The notes: a model not told the origin generated them from the sequence alone. Positions 43,034 through 51,963 are shown, counted from the stretch's first letter. The stretch: DNA of 64,000 bases from Schaedlerella glycyrrhizinilytica_A (GCF_042852765.1 NZ_AP031414.1), one strand, 5' to 3'. Translations and numbers: made by a program.

Positions 43034-44667
43034 GATCTCACCTCCCCGTCTGTCTCATTCCTATTTTCTTCTTCGTCCCCTGCGGCTGCTCCCTGATCCT
43101 CCGGTTTGTGATCTACATGGATCATCATCAGTCCGATTTCCTCTTTCGTCACCGTCTTCGGATCTACGATACCGCTGACTTTTCCACCGCAGAGAACCAT
43201 CAGTCTGTCCGACAATTCCATCAGAACGTCCAGATCTTCTCCGATAAAGATCACGGCAACGCCCTTTCTCTTCTGCTCATTCAAAAGATCATAGATCCGA
43301 TAGGAGGAATTAATATCCAATCCGCGCACCGGATATGCCACGATCAACACCGACGGACTGCACGCGATCTCACGTCCCAGCAATACTTTCTGGACATTTC
43401 CGCCGGAAAGACGTCCGACCGGGGTCTCCACACCCGGCGTTACGATCTCCAGTTCCTCGATCAACTTTTCAGACAGTTCTCTTGGCTTTTTGCGATCCAC
43501 AAAAATCCCTTTATTGTCCTTATAACTTCTAAGCATGACATTATCCGTCATATCCATACCGGCAACCAGTCCCATACCAAGGCGGTCTTCCGGCACATAC
43601 GCCATCGCGATCCCCTTTTTTGAGATCTCATCCGGTTTCAGCCCCAGAATCCTTTCTTTCACAACAGTTCCGGTTCCCTCATGCTCCACCGAATACAATA
43701 CCGATCCGCCGATCGACGGATACAGACCTGCGATCGCCTCACACAACTCTTTCTGACCGCTTCCCGCAATCCCGGCGACTCCCAGTATCTCTCCGCCGTA
43801 TGCGGTAAACGATACGTCATCCAGCGCTTTCACACCGTCCCCGTTCAGACAGGTCAGCCCGATCACCTGAAGCCGTTCCACTTTTTCTTCCACTTCCGGA
43901 CGATCGATCTTCAGACTGATCGGTCTGCCGACCATCATTTCCGTCAGCTGTGCCTGATTCGTTTCTGCTGTATTGACTACACCGATGTACTCGCCTTTTC
44001 GCAGGATCGCCACACGATCGGAGATCGCCATAACCTCGTTCAATTTATGTGTGATGATAATGATCGACTTTCCGTCTTTCTTCATATTACGGAGCACGGC
44101 AAAAAGTTTCTCTGTCTCCTGCGGCGTCAGAACCGCGGTCGGCTCGTCCAGGATCAAAATATCCGCTCCACGGTAGAGCACTTTCAAAATCTCCACGGTC
44201 TGCTTTTCCGACACTGCCATATTGTAGACTTTCTTCGACGGATCCAGATCAAATCCGTAGCGTTTTGCCAGTTCTTCCACTTTTCGGTTGATCTCTTTCC
44301 GGTTGACGGTCAGACCGCCGTCCAGTCCCAACACAATATTCTCCGCTGCCGTCAGCACATCGACCAGTCGGAAATGCTGATGGATCATTCCGATTCCAAG
44401 CGAAAACGCATTCTTCGGAGAACGGATCGTCACCGGCTTCCCATGTACATAAATTTCTCCGTGATCCGGAAAATAAATTCCCGACAACATATTCATAAGC
44501 GTTGTCTTGCCGCTTCCGTTCTCTCCGAGCAGTGCAAGGATCTCTCCCTCCCGAAGTTCTAGATCGACGTCTTTGTTTGCGATAACTTTACCAAATGTCT
44601 TGGTTATCCTGTGCATTTTGATCGCAAGCTCATTTGATGCACTCAAATCTTCACCCTCTTTCATCAT
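43030..44667 (-). CDS. Double ABC ATPase of the BMP-type importer (YufO/NupO-like)
   Basis: A 545-residue protein with two ABC ATPase halves. Half 1 has Walker A GENGSGKTT and Walker B ILILDEPTAVLTP. Half 2 has a degenerate Walker A (AGIAGSGQKEL) and signature LSGGNVQKVLLGREI, as in RbsA-like proteins. A Gln/Glu-rich tail of about 25 residues follows. It energises the two permeases downstream, which together with the BMP lipoprotein upstream form a nucleoside-type importer. Confidence 0.92.
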   Translation of the reverse strand: MMKEGEDLSASNELAIKMHRITKTFGKVIANKDVDLELREGEILALLGENGSGKTTLMNMLSGIYFPDHGEIYVHGKPVTIRSPKNAFSLGIGMIHQHFRLVDVLTAAENIVLGLDGGLTVNRKEINRKVEELAKRYGFDLDPSKKVYNMAVSEKQTVEILKVLYRGADILILDEPTAVLTPQETEKLFAVLRNMKKDGKSIIIITHKLNEVMAISDRVAILRKGEYIGVVNTAETNQAQLTEMMVGRPISLKIDRPEVEEKVERLQVIGLTCLNGDGVKALDDVSFTAYGGEILGVAGIAGSGQKELCEAIAGLYPSIGGSVLYSVEHEGTGTVVKERILGLKPDEISKKGIAMAYVPEDRLGMGLVAGMDMTDNVMLRSYKDNKGIFVDRKKPRELSEKLIEELEIVTPGVETPVGRLSGGNVQKVLLGREIACSPSVLIVAYPVRGLDINSSYRIYDLLNEQKRKGVAVIFIGEDLDVLMELSDRLMVLCGGKVSGIVDPKTVTKEEIGLMMIHVDHKPEDQGAAAGDEEENRNETDGEVRS

Positions 44668-44757
44668 TCTCAGATCTCTTCTTATCGTACCAAAAGATAC
44701 GGATTTTCACAAGAAAGAATCACCGGAAGTGCCAAAAGGCATATTCCGGGATTGTAA

Positions 44758-44801
44758 GCAGTCGCCAAGGTCTCGGGCAAGCCCGGACTTTGGCTCGTCG
44801 C
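44758..44801. repeat. 44-bp hairpin repeat, copy 2
   Basis: The second copy of the unit at 22594-22637, with 38 of 44 identical positions. One change pair (A to G and T to C) keeps the inner stem paired (GGGC/GCCC here, GAGC/GCTC there). It lies right behind the BMP gene terminator. Confidence 0.8.
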
Positions 44802-44811
44802 TTATATAAAA

Positions 44812-44841
44812 AAACAGGTCTGCCCCGCGACAGACCTGTTT
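44812..44841 (-). terminator. Strong terminator of the BMP lipoprotein gene
   Basis: On the minus strand AAACAGGTCTG, an 8-nt loop, CAGACCTGTTT and seven T. It separates the BMP gene from the ATPase and permease genes, so read-through or a second promoter must supply the latter. Confidence 0.9.
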
Positions 44842-44854
44842 CCAATCACAGTGA

Positions 44855-46030
44855 TTATTCTACCACATTACATCCCTCAACAATATAGCACCAGGACGGA
44901 GCGGATTTTTCTTCCTGCTCATGATAGTAATCTCCCTCAGCAATCTCGATAGTCTCGCCTTCCGGGCTTGTTCCTTTCAGCGGTCCCTCAAATACATGGA
45001 TCTCACCGGAGATCAGTTTCTCTTTTGCTTCGTCAATTGCTTCCTGTGTACCCTCTGCTGCAATATCTGTATTCAGCGGAGACAGATATACGGCTTCATC
45101 TCCGAGACCTTTGCACCAGTCTGTCGGGATCTCTTTACCGTCGATCATCGCCTGTACCGCTTCTGTTACATAGATACCCCAGTCGATTCTTGCGGAGATC
45201 AGAGATGCTTTCGGCGCAGCCTCGATCATATCGTTGTTGTATCCAACCTGCCATACGCCGTTCTCTTCTGCTGTCGTAGCCGGTGCTGTAGAATCAGAAT
45301 GCTGTGAGATCACGTCGCATCCGCGCTCGATCAATGCTTTTGCAACCTGAGACTCTACAGTCGGGTCGTTCCAGGAGTTGGTGTACATGATATCCATCGT
45401 CACATCCGGATTCACACTCTTTGCTCCAAGATAAAATGCGGTATATCCACTGATCACCTCTGCAAACGGGAATGCCGCTACATAGCCAAGCTTGTTGCTC
45501 TCTGTCTTCATACCTGCTGCGATACCTGCCAGATAACGTGCTTCATAAATAGAAGCGAAATAGTTGTGCATGTTGTCAAGTCCGGCATCCGATGCCTGAT
45601 AACCTGTTGCATGGCAGAACTGCACTTCCGGATATTCTGCCGCAACTTCTTTTACATAATCTTCAAATCCGAAGCTGGTTGCGAAGATGATATTACATCC
45701 TGCATCGACCAGTTCGCGAAGCGCTGTGTCGCACTCTGCATCTTCCGGCACATTGTACTTGTTGATGATCTGGTCATCCTCAAGACCAAGCGCTTCCTGC
45801 ATCTCTTTTGTACCGATCTCCTGATTATATGTATATCCCATATCACTCGGATCGGAAATATGTACAAATCCTACTTTAATATCTTCTTTTGCGATTCCCT
45901 CTGCCGCCGCTTCTGTCTTTCCCTCATCTGTCTTCTCTGTGGTATCTGCTGCCGCCGGTGCTCCGCATCCGCCGAGAAGCCCTACTACCATCGCTGCGCT
46001 GAGCAATACGCCCAAAACTTTCTTTTTCAT
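44855..46030 (-). CDS. BMP-family (Bmp/Med/TmpC) substrate-binding lipoprotein
   Basis: A 391-residue lipoprotein. The signal MKKKVLGVLLSAAMVVGLLGGC ends with the lipobox LGGC. The mature part is the basic membrane protein/PnrA family, known to bind purine nucleosides, with VGFVHISDPSDMGYTYNQ at the start. It is the recognition part of the importer encoded by the next three genes. Its promoter region is divergent with msmX. Confidence 0.92.
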   Translation of the reverse strand: MKKKVLGVLLSAAMVVGLLGGCGAPAAADTTEKTDEGKTEAAAEGIAKEDIKVGFVHISDPSDMGYTYNQEIGTKEMQEALGLEDDQIINKYNVPEDAECDTALRELVDAGCNIIFATSFGFEDYVKEVAAEYPEVQFCHATGYQASDAGLDNMHNYFASIYEARYLAGIAAGMKTESNKLGYVAAFPFAEVISGYTAFYLGAKSVNPDVTMDIMYTNSWNDPTVESQVAKALIERGCDVISQHSDSTAPATTAEENGVWQVGYNNDMIEAAPKASLISARIDWGIYVTEAVQAMIDGKEIPTDWCKGLGDEAVYLSPLNTDIAAEGTQEAIDEAKEKLISGEIHVFEGPLKGTSPEGETIEIAEGDYYHEQEEKSAPSWCYIVEGCNVVE

Positions 46031-46090
46031 AAATGCTTTCCTCCTATTCTAAAGGTCCTCCCCGCCTGTTCCTCCGTCAGTAGGGGATAA

Positions 46091-46098
46091 GTGTACAC
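46091..46098. promoter_or_regulatory. GTGTACAC palindrome at the BMP promoter
   Basis: This 8-bp palindrome lies 5-12 bp after the -10 box of the BMP promoter (46103-46108), so it overlaps the transcript start. The same motif recurs 150 bp away at 46241-46248. It may be an operator. Confidence 0.45.
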
Positions 46099-46102
46099 AC
46101 TA

Positions 46103-46131
46103 ATCTTACCTATTTGTATAAGATAAATCAA
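46103..46131 (-). promoter_or_regulatory. Promoter of the BMP lipoprotein gene
   Basis: TTGATT (46126-46131) and TAAGAT (46103-46108) with a 17-bp spacer on the minus strand. Confidence 0.55.
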
Positions 46132-46238
46132 CCGTAAGCCCCCACTTTTGTGATTACATTTACTTATAACTTATAATAAGTACTATTCTGACTTCCGCAA
46201 TTTCCCGTTTTTTCCGCCTAAATGATCCGTACTGGTCA

Positions 46239-46250
46239 AAGTGTACACTT
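46239..46250. promoter_or_regulatory. AAGTGTACACTT palindrome upstream of msmX
   Basis: A perfect 12-bp palindrome located 30 bp upstream of the msmX -35 box. Its core equals the GTGTACAC at the BMP transcript start. No other gene or structure explains it in this 323-bp divergent region. Confidence 0.5.
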
Positions 46251-46279
46251 CCCTTTTATTTTTTTAGTCACTCGTGACA

Positions 46280-46308
46280 TTGTCCCGTTTTCACTCTTCC
46301 CGTATACT
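46280..46308 (+). promoter_or_regulatory. Promoter of msmX
   Basis: TTGTCC (46280-46285) and TATACT (46303-46308) with a 17-bp spacer, 46 bp before the msmX start. Confidence 0.6.
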
Positions 46309-46353
46309 AAGAACCAGATAACAACGACACATATTTAAAGGAGGCTGTTTCAA

Positions 46354-47466
46354 ATGGCAAGTTTATCATTAAAAGGAATCGAAAAAAAATATCCGAACGG
46401 ATTTCACGCAGTAAAGAACTTCAATCTTGATATTGCGGACAAAGAATTTATCATCTTCGTAGGACCATCAGGATGCGGAAAGTCAACAACGCTTCGTATG
46501 ATCGCAGGTCTGGAAGATATCACAGACGGAACATTGGAGATCGACGGAAAAGTAATGAACGATGTAGAGCCGAAAGACCGTGACATCGCGATGGTTTTCC
46601 AGAACTACGCGCTGTATCCGCATATGACCGTATATGACAACATGGCGTTCGGACTGAAACTTCGTAAAGTCCCGAAAGACGAGATTGACAAAAAAGTACG
46701 CGAAGCCGCAAGAATCCTCGATCTGGACAAACTGCTCGACCGTAAACCGAAAGCGCTTTCCGGTGGACAGAGACAGCGTGTTGCCATGGGACGTGCGATC
46801 GTTCGTAACCCGAAAGTATTCCTGATGGACGAGCCGCTCTCCAACCTGGACGCGAAGCTGAGAGTTCAGATGCGTATCGAGATCTCCAAACTTCACGAGA
46901 ACTTAGGCGCAACGATCATCTATGTAACTCATGACCAGACAGAGGCTATGACACTGGGTACAAGGATCGTTGTTATGAAAGACGGTGTGATCCAGCAGGT
47001 TGATACACCGCAGAACCTGTACAATACACCTTGCAACCTGTTCGTTGCCGGATTTATCGGATCTCCGCAGATGAACTTCATGGACGCAGTCGTAAATGTT
47101 GCCGGAAACGACGTAACACTTTCCATCGGAAACCATGTTCTGCGCGTACCGGAGAACAAAAAGAAAGCGCTCATCGACGGCGGTTACAACGGAAAAACAG
47201 TTGTCGTAGGTATCCGCCCGGAAGATGTTCATGACGATCCGGATTTCATCGCTGCAAATCCGGGCAGTGTGATCACATCCAAGATCAAAGTATACGAGCT
47301 GCTCGGTGCGGAAGTATTCCTGTACTTCGATGTGGAGGGAACTCAGATGACTGCCCGCGTAAATCCGCGTACAGAACTCAGAACCGGAGACGACGCTAAA
47401 TTTGCTCTGGATATGAACAGAATCCATATCTTTGACAAAGAAACAGAGTTGACGATTACCAACTAG
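46354..47466 (+). CDS. msmX: Multi-sugar ABC transporter ATPase (MsmX/UgpC)
   Basis: A 370-residue CUT1-type ATPase. Walker A is GPSGCGKST, the Q-loop FQNYALYPHM, the signature LSGGQRQRVAMGRA and Walker B VFLMDEPLSNLDAKLR; a C-terminal TOBE/regulatory domain of about 130 residues follows. In Firmicutes such an orphan ATPase energises many sugar importers. Both CUT1-type importers in this window (12.8-15.9 kb and 25.4-28.8 kb) lack their own ATPase. The gene is monocistronic, with its own promoter and terminator. Confidence 0.93.
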   Translation: MASLSLKGIEKKYPNGFHAVKNFNLDIADKEFIIFVGPSGCGKSTTLRMIAGLEDITDGTLEIDGKVMNDVEPKDRDIAMVFQNYALYPHMTVYDNMAFGLKLRKVPKDEIDKKVREAARILDLDKLLDRKPKALSGGQRQRVAMGRAIVRNPKVFLMDEPLSNLDAKLRVQMRIEISKLHENLGATIIYVTHDQTEAMTLGTRIVVMKDGVIQQVDTPQNLYNTPCNLFVAGFIGSPQMNFMDAVVNVAGNDVTLSIGNHVLRVPENKKKALIDGGYNGKTVVVGIRPEDVHDDPDFIAANPGSVITSKIKVYELLGAEVFLYFDVEGTQMTARVNPRTELRTGDDAKFALDMNRIHIFDKETELTITN

Positions 47467-47512
47467 TCATATAAAATAAAAGCAGCGCAGATGCGAGGCA
47501 TAAATCAGGAGG

Positions 47513-47546
47513 GGGGCTGTACAAAAGATTGTGCAGCCCTTTTTCT
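47513..47546 (+). terminator. Terminator of msmX
   Basis: GGGCTGTACA and TGTGCAGCCC pair around a short loop and are followed by TTTTTCTCT. Confidence 0.85.
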
Positions 47547-47596
47547 CTCTTTTATGCGGCGCAGCAGCAATAAACGATTAAAAACGAGGTCGATCT

Positions 47597-48571
47597 ATGG
47601 AACAGGAAACACATACACCGGACTTACAACATCCGGATTTTTCATCCGGTAGCACGCCTGCTGTCCATCTGCAGATACAGGCTGCCCTGCACGAACTGAA
47701 GCGTCTGACCGGTGTGACGCTGACTCTCCCGGCAGAAACTCCCGAGGATGAGGAAGAGGCGCTCAGGCAGATCCGCTGTCTGTGCACTGCCTATAAAGAA
47801 AAATATAATAAAGCACAGTTTCTGCTCAGTCTGATGACCGATTCCGTCCCCTCCTATGATGTGGCGGAACGTGCACTGCGTCTGCACATCGCTCCAGATG
47901 AAAACCGGATCCTGTTTCTTCTGGAATCGCGCAGTATTTCCGATGATACGGTGCTTGAGATCCTCAAAAATCTCTTCCCCGCACAGAGCAGGATCTATCT
48001 GATCCCCGTAACGGAAACACAGCTTGCGGTCTTAAGACCGCTTCACGCTTCGGAAAGTGAAGAGGATCTTCCGCAGATCGCCCACACGATCGTAGACACA
48101 CTCAATACCGAAGCGCTGGCTCATGTACAGGTTGCATACAGCGGACTTGTAAAAAATCTTCTGGAGCTCTCGCGTGCATACAAAGAGACGTCGCTGGCAT
48201 TAAAAGTCGGGCGACTGTTTGGTTCCGGACAGAATGTATTTCCTTACAACCGTCTCGGGATCGGAAGACTGATCTATCAACTTCCCCGGTCTATCTGTGA
48301 AAATTTTCTCTCAGAGATTTTCGGAACAGAGATCCCGTCCGCTGCGGATGAAGAGATGACCGTCACGATCGACCGTTTTATGCAGAATAACCTGAACATC
48401 GCGGAGACTGCACGTCAACTCCATATGCACCGTAATACGCTGATCTACCGGCTGGAGCAGGTAGAAAAAAGGACCGGTCTGGATCTTCGCCGTTTTGAAG
48501 ATGCCATGACCTATAAAATTGCCTCCATGGTACTTAATTATTTACAGACAGAAAGGAACTCTCAGACATGA
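47597..48571 (+). CDS. PucR/CdaR-type transcriptional regulator
   Basis: A 324-residue protein with a C-terminal PucR-type helix-turn-helix (residues about 255-315: FMQNNLNIAETARQLHMHRN, then TLIYRLEQVEKRTGLDLRRF). The middle resembles a GGDEF-like fold found in CdaR regulators. Relatives regulate purine or sugar-acid use. It follows msmX after a terminator and overlaps the next gene by 4 nt. The regulated genes cannot be read from the sequence; msmX is an obvious candidate. Confidence 0.85.
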   Translation: MEQETHTPDLQHPDFSSGSTPAVHLQIQAALHELKRLTGVTLTLPAETPEDEEEALRQIRCLCTAYKEKYNKAQFLLSLMTDSVPSYDVAERALRLHIAPDENRILFLLESRSISDDTVLEILKNLFPAQSRIYLIPVTETQLAVLRPLHASESEEDLPQIAHTIVDTLNTEALAHVQVAYSGLVKNLLELSRAYKETSLALKVGRLFGSGQNVFPYNRLGIGRLIYQLPRSICENFLSEIFGTEIPSAADEEMTVTIDRFMQNNLNIAETARQLHMHRNTLIYRLEQVEKRTGLDLRRFEDAMTYKIASMVLNYLQTERNSQT

Positions 48572-49068
48572 ATGACGCTTATTATGAACAACTTGTAGCC
48601 CGGAAATCCCGACCGCTCGACATGGTGATCCGTTTTCTTACGATTCTCGTGATCGTCGCCGTCGCTGTATTCGGAATGCCGTTTCTCGGAATTTTCTCCT
48701 TTTTCCTGGCAGTAGTTCTTGCATTTCTCGCATACTACTTTATCTTTCCCCGCCTGGATGTGGAGTATGAATATGTCCTGCTGAACCACGATATGCAGGT
48801 TGACGCGATTTACAGCAAAGCTAAACGTAAAAAAATGATGACATTCGACATCCAGCAGGCTGAGATCATGGCGCCGAAAGCATCGCCCCGGCTTCACTCT
48901 TACCAGCCCGCAAAAACATACGACTTTTCTTCCGGACGTGCGGACGCTCACAGCTATTCCATGATGCTGATGATCGACCAGAAGCTGACATGCATCGTGC
49001 TGGAACCGGATGAAAAGATGATGGATCATATGAAATCCTGGATGGGAATGAAATTGTATATGGACTAA
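48568..49068 (+). CDS. Membrane protein (DUF6106-like)
   Basis: A 166-residue protein with two adjacent membrane segments (residues about 20-42 and 43-62) and a cytosolic C-terminal domain of about 100 residues starting DVEYEYVLLNHDMQVDAIYS. It belongs to an uncharacterised Lachnospiraceae family. Its start overlaps the regulator's stop codon, and AAAGGA precedes it. Confidence 0.7.
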   Translation: MNDAYYEQLVARKSRPLDMVIRFLTILVIVAVAVFGMPFLGIFSFFLAVVLAFLAYYFIFPRLDVEYEYVLLNHDMQVDAIYSKAKRKKMMTFDIQQAEIMAPKASPRLHSYQPAKTYDFSSGRADAHSYSMMLMIDQKLTCIVLEPDEKMMDHMKSWMGMKLYMD

Positions 49069-49075
49069 TGATCAC

Positions 49076-49157
49076 GGCGTCAGTGTACAATGGATATACG
49101 CGATTGGGGTCTGCTCTTCATCGACCGTTCCACCCTTGTACACCGACGCCGACGCTA
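49076..49157. repeat. TAGCGTC palindromic repeat family, copy B
   Basis: The element is nearly palindromic. The plus-strand edge reads GGCGTCAGTGTACAA and the minus-strand edge TAGCGTCGGCGTCGGTGTAC, continuing AAGGGTGGAACGGTCGATG. The minus edge begins with the TAG stop codon of the Sir2 gene (49155-49157). It fills the gap between the convergent genes. Confidence 0.75.
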
Positions 49158-49883
49158 CACTCTGATCTTTTCCATCACACTTCCGATCGGCGCTGCGATC
49201 GCCAGATTTGCGCGCACATCCCGGGCAGTCTCCGATTTGTTGATCAGCACCAGATATTTCCCATGAAAATAATCAATAAAACCTGCTGCCGGATAAACAA
49301 CAAGAGAAGTTCCGCCGATGATCAGCATATCCGCCTCGCTGATCGCGCGCACCGCCCCGCTGATCGTCGCAGGATCCAAGCCCTCTTCGTAGAGCACAAC
49401 GTCCGGTTTGATCATACCGCCGCATTTTTCACAGCGGGGGATCCCCTCGGCATTTTTCACATACTCCGCATCATAAAACGTATGACAGTCCATACAGTAA
49501 TTCCGCAGAATGCTTCCGTGAAGTTCATATACCTGCCTGCTTCCTGCCGCCTGATGCAGTCCGTCGATATTCTGTGTCACAACCGCGGATAGCTTCCCTG
49601 CGCGCTCCAGCTCCGCCAATTTCAAATGTGCCGGATTCGGTCTGGCATCCAGAATCATCATCTTCTCTTTATAAAATTCATAAAATGCTTCCGGATGTTT
49701 CACAAAAAAGCTGTGACTGACCACTTCTTCCGGTGAATACCGGTATGCCTGATGATAGATCCCGTCTGCGCTTCGAAAATCCGGGATTCCGCTCTCCGTC
49801 GATACGCCGGCGCCGCCGAAAAAGACGATCCTGCTGCTTTCATCGATCATCGCCTGCAGCTGTTCGATCTCCTGCTCATACAT
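49155..49883 (-). CDS. cobB: Sir2-family NAD-dependent protein deacylase
   Basis: A 242-residue sirtuin. NAD-binding motif FFGGAGVSTESGIPDFRS (residues about 21-38), catalytic TQNIDGLH and H in YELHGSILR, and a four-cysteine zinc module (CMDC and CEKC). It removes acetyl or longer acyl groups from lysines using NAD. The last codon is completed by an interspersed repeat. Confidence 0.93.
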   Translation of the reverse strand: MYEQEIEQLQAMIDESSRIVFFGGAGVSTESGIPDFRSADGIYHQAYRYSPEEVVSHSFFVKHPEAFYEFYKEKMMILDARPNPAHLKLAELERAGKLSAVVTQNIDGLHQAAGSRQVYELHGSILRNYCMDCHTFYDAEYVKNAEGIPRCEKCGGMIKPDVVLYEEGLDPATISGAVRAISEADMLIIGGTSLVVYPAAGFIDYFHGKYLVLINKSETARDVRANLAIAAPIGSVMEKIRV

Positions 49884-49896
49884 TATGCCACCCCCT

Positions 49897-50484
49897 CTAC
49901 TCGTCTGTCACATTCCCTGCATCGATATGTTTCTGCACGATCTCCTGCATACACTCCCATACTGTTTCTGACGTCTCCGCCACTTTTTCATTCCGCTTGT
50001 AAATCTGCGACTTCTTTACGTCATGTTCACTCCAACTGCGTCCGCCGCTCGCATCATTCAACAAAAGCGGCTGAAAATTATCCAGCAAATGTGCATACTT
50101 CGCATCTGCACTTTCATAGGCTTCAAATTCATCCCACAATTCCCGGAAATACCGTCCCTGATCTTCCGGGAGCAGTCCGAAGATCCGCTCCGCGGCGCGC
50201 ACTTCCCGTTCCCGTTTCGTCTTCGCGCCCTCAGAATCGTATGCATAAGTATCCCCTGCGTCAATCTCCACGAGATCGTGGATCAGCACCATCAGCATCA
50301 CACGCGGAACGTCTACCGGCTCTTCCGCGTGTTCCTGAAGCAAATATGCCATCAGCGCAATATGCCAGGAATGTTCCGCATCGTTCTCTTTCCGCTTGCC
50401 ATCCGCCAGATAAGTCTGCCGGAAAATATTTTTCACTTTGTCGATCTCGGTGATAAACCGGATCTGCTGTTCCAGACGTGTCAT
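49897..50484 (-). CDS. HD-domain hydrolase (YfbR-like)
   Basis: A 195-residue HD phosphohydrolase with the metal site AEHSWHIAL (His), LIHDLVEIDAGDTYA (HD) and a late Asp in HLLDNFQPLLL. Members of this group act as 5'-deoxynucleotidases. The start MTRLEQQI at 50484 has a perfect AGGAGG site 8 nt away. The gene is 13 bp ahead of the sirtuin gene. Confidence 0.85.
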   Translation of the reverse strand: MTRLEQQIRFITEIDKVKNIFRQTYLADGKRKENDAEHSWHIALMAYLLQEHAEEPVDVPRVMLMVLIHDLVEIDAGDTYAYDSEGAKTKREREVRAAERIFGLLPEDQGRYFRELWDEFEAYESADAKYAHLLDNFQPLLLNDASGGRSWSEHDVKKSQIYKRNEKVAETSETVWECMQEIVQKHIDAGNVTDE

Positions 50485-50616
50485 TTTCGTTTCCTCCTGT
50501 TTCACTCAGCGATTCTTCCTGTCGTTTCAATCAAAAAGGGATCGACCCGCAGATGCGGCGACTTAGCCGGCTCTTTTGGAATCAATCCCTGCATTTTGTT
50601 CTTACAATTCATCCAC

Positions 50617-50697
50617 ATCGGCATACAAGGGGGAAAACGGTCGAAAAGCACCGATATCACACGGTTTGAAGCGATTTCCCCTTGTACACTGACACTA
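50617..50697. repeat. TAGCGTC palindromic repeat family, copy C
   Basis: Both edges carry the family sequence: plus-strand ATCGGCATACAAGGGGGAAA then ACGGTCG, and minus-strand TAGTGTCAGTGTACAAGGGG. The minus edge starts with the TAG stop codon of the DUF6465-like gene. The centre holds CACCGATATCACACGGT. Confidence 0.75.
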
Positions 50698-51270
50698 CAA
50701 TACGATCTTGCCTGTTGTCTCTTTATTGATCACATAATAAGCCGCGGACTCTTCCGGTTTCAGATAAATCTGAACCTCTTTCATATCGCCGACTTTATTT
50801 CTCAGTTCTTTTGTCCATACATTTTTTACCATCTGAAGAATCTCTTTTTCCGCATATTCTTTTCCGGCAAACTGCAGATACATCTCCGTTTTCAGTTCTG
50901 CCTTTGCTGCGGTCTTCTTCGCCGGCGCTTTTTTTGCCGTCGTTTTCTTCGCAGGAGCTTTTTCTTCCGTCTTTTCCTCTTTCGCATCTACGAGGACGGC
51001 TGCCTTTGTCTCGATCGCTTTTGTTGAATCTTTCTTTGTCTCGATTGCTTTCTGCGCCAGTTTTTCGACTTTCTTTCCTGCGGTTTCTTTGACTGGTTCC
51101 GCTTTGACCGCTTCTGCTTTCACTTCGTTTGCTTTTGCTGCTTCCGTTACTGTCTCTTCCTTTGCTGACTCAACTTTTGCTGTCTCGACTTTTGTAGCTT
51201 CAGCGGCTGTTTTTACTGCCTTTGCTGCTTTTGCCGCAGCAACTTTTTTTGCTACTCTTTTTGTTGCCAT
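50695..51270 (-). CDS. Lysine/alanine-rich protein (DUF6465-like)
   Basis: A 191-residue protein. The first 120 residues are low-complexity Ala/Lys/Glu (histone H1-like PAKKTTAKKAPAKKTA repeats). The last 70 form a compact domain (ELKTEMYLQFAGKEYAEKEI, then QIYLKPEESAAYYVI) found at the end of many Clostridia proteins. Binding to DNA or the envelope is possible but unproven. The start at 51270 has an AGGAGGGAG site. Confidence 0.8.
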   Translation of the reverse strand: MATKRVAKKVAAAKAAKAVKTAAEATKVETAKVESAKEETVTEAAKANEVKAEAVKAEPVKETAGKKVEKLAQKAIETKKDSTKAIETKAAVLVDAKEEKTEEKAPAKKTTAKKAPAKKTAAKAELKTEMYLQFAGKEYAEKEILQMVKNVWTKELRNKVGDMKEVQIYLKPEESAAYYVINKETTGKIVL

Positions 51271-51438
51271 AAACTTACTCCCTCCTGCAAAACACTCAAG
51301 CAATTATAGTTTATGCCAGTTTCACTCTGACATCATAAAATTACTTTCCGTATTATAGGGACATTGCTATTTTTGCTACAAACGGTATTATAACGCAATT
51401 TCCCAACAAGGTCAAATTTTCCCGATCTCGGCTGTTTT

Positions 51439-51963
51439 TTACAATTTCTTATCTTCTGTCTTTTTCTCAGCTGCTTTCTTATAACGGAGCGCACAGACGT
51501 CGTCGCCTTTCGCGATACATTTCGGCAGTTCCAGAACGCTGTCAAACCGCGCACCGATCCCATGATCCCCGCACATTGCAATGTCACAGAGCTGCGCGAT
51601 CTCTTCATCCGAGCATCCGGCTTTCTGCCATGCCTTTACAAGCGGACAATAATGAAAATCCAGATACAATGTTTCGTCGGTATTCTCCAGTACGTCCATC
51701 TCAAATACCCACTGCGCCGGCTTCGTAAATAATGTTTTTCTCAGACCTTTCAGGCTCTTTGTCTTTCCCTTTTTCACAAGATTTTTCCCTTGCGCCAGAC
51801 CGCATCTTTTGATCGCTGCCGCCGCAAAAGCATTGTGATCCAGCCCGCGTTTCTTTGCCTCATCACAGAGCAGGTACAGCCATGACGCCCGATGTTCCAG
51901 CTGCTCCCGGATTGCCACGATCAGTTTGCTCTTGATCTTAGGTTCATTTTTCACTTTACTCAT
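51439..51963 (-). CDS. L-2-amino-thiazoline-4-carboxylate hydrolase-like protein
   Basis: A 174-residue protein resembling the ATC hydrolase family (FHYCPLVKAWQKAGCSDEEI, CDIAMCGDHGIGARF, LPKCIAKGDDVCALRY). The pattern of conserved Cys and His is typical. The founding enzyme opens a thiazoline ring on the way to cysteine; most homologues have no proven role. The start MSKVKNEPK at 51963 is chosen; 51987 is possible but the site is weaker. Confidence 0.75.
   Translation of the reverse strand: MSKVKNEPKIKSKLIVAIREQLEHRASWLYLLCDEAKKRGLDHNAFAAAAIKRCGLAQGKNLVKKGKTKSLKGLRKTLFTKPAQWVFEMDVLENTDETLYLDFHYCPLVKAWQKAGCSDEEIAQLCDIAMCGDHGIGARFDSVLELPKCIAKGDDVCALRYKKAAEKKTEDKKL

Noticed and set aside
46031..46353. 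Purine riboswitch before the nucleoside-type importer
   Set aside because: The leader of the BMP gene is only about 65 nt and lacks the conserved three-way-junction sequences.
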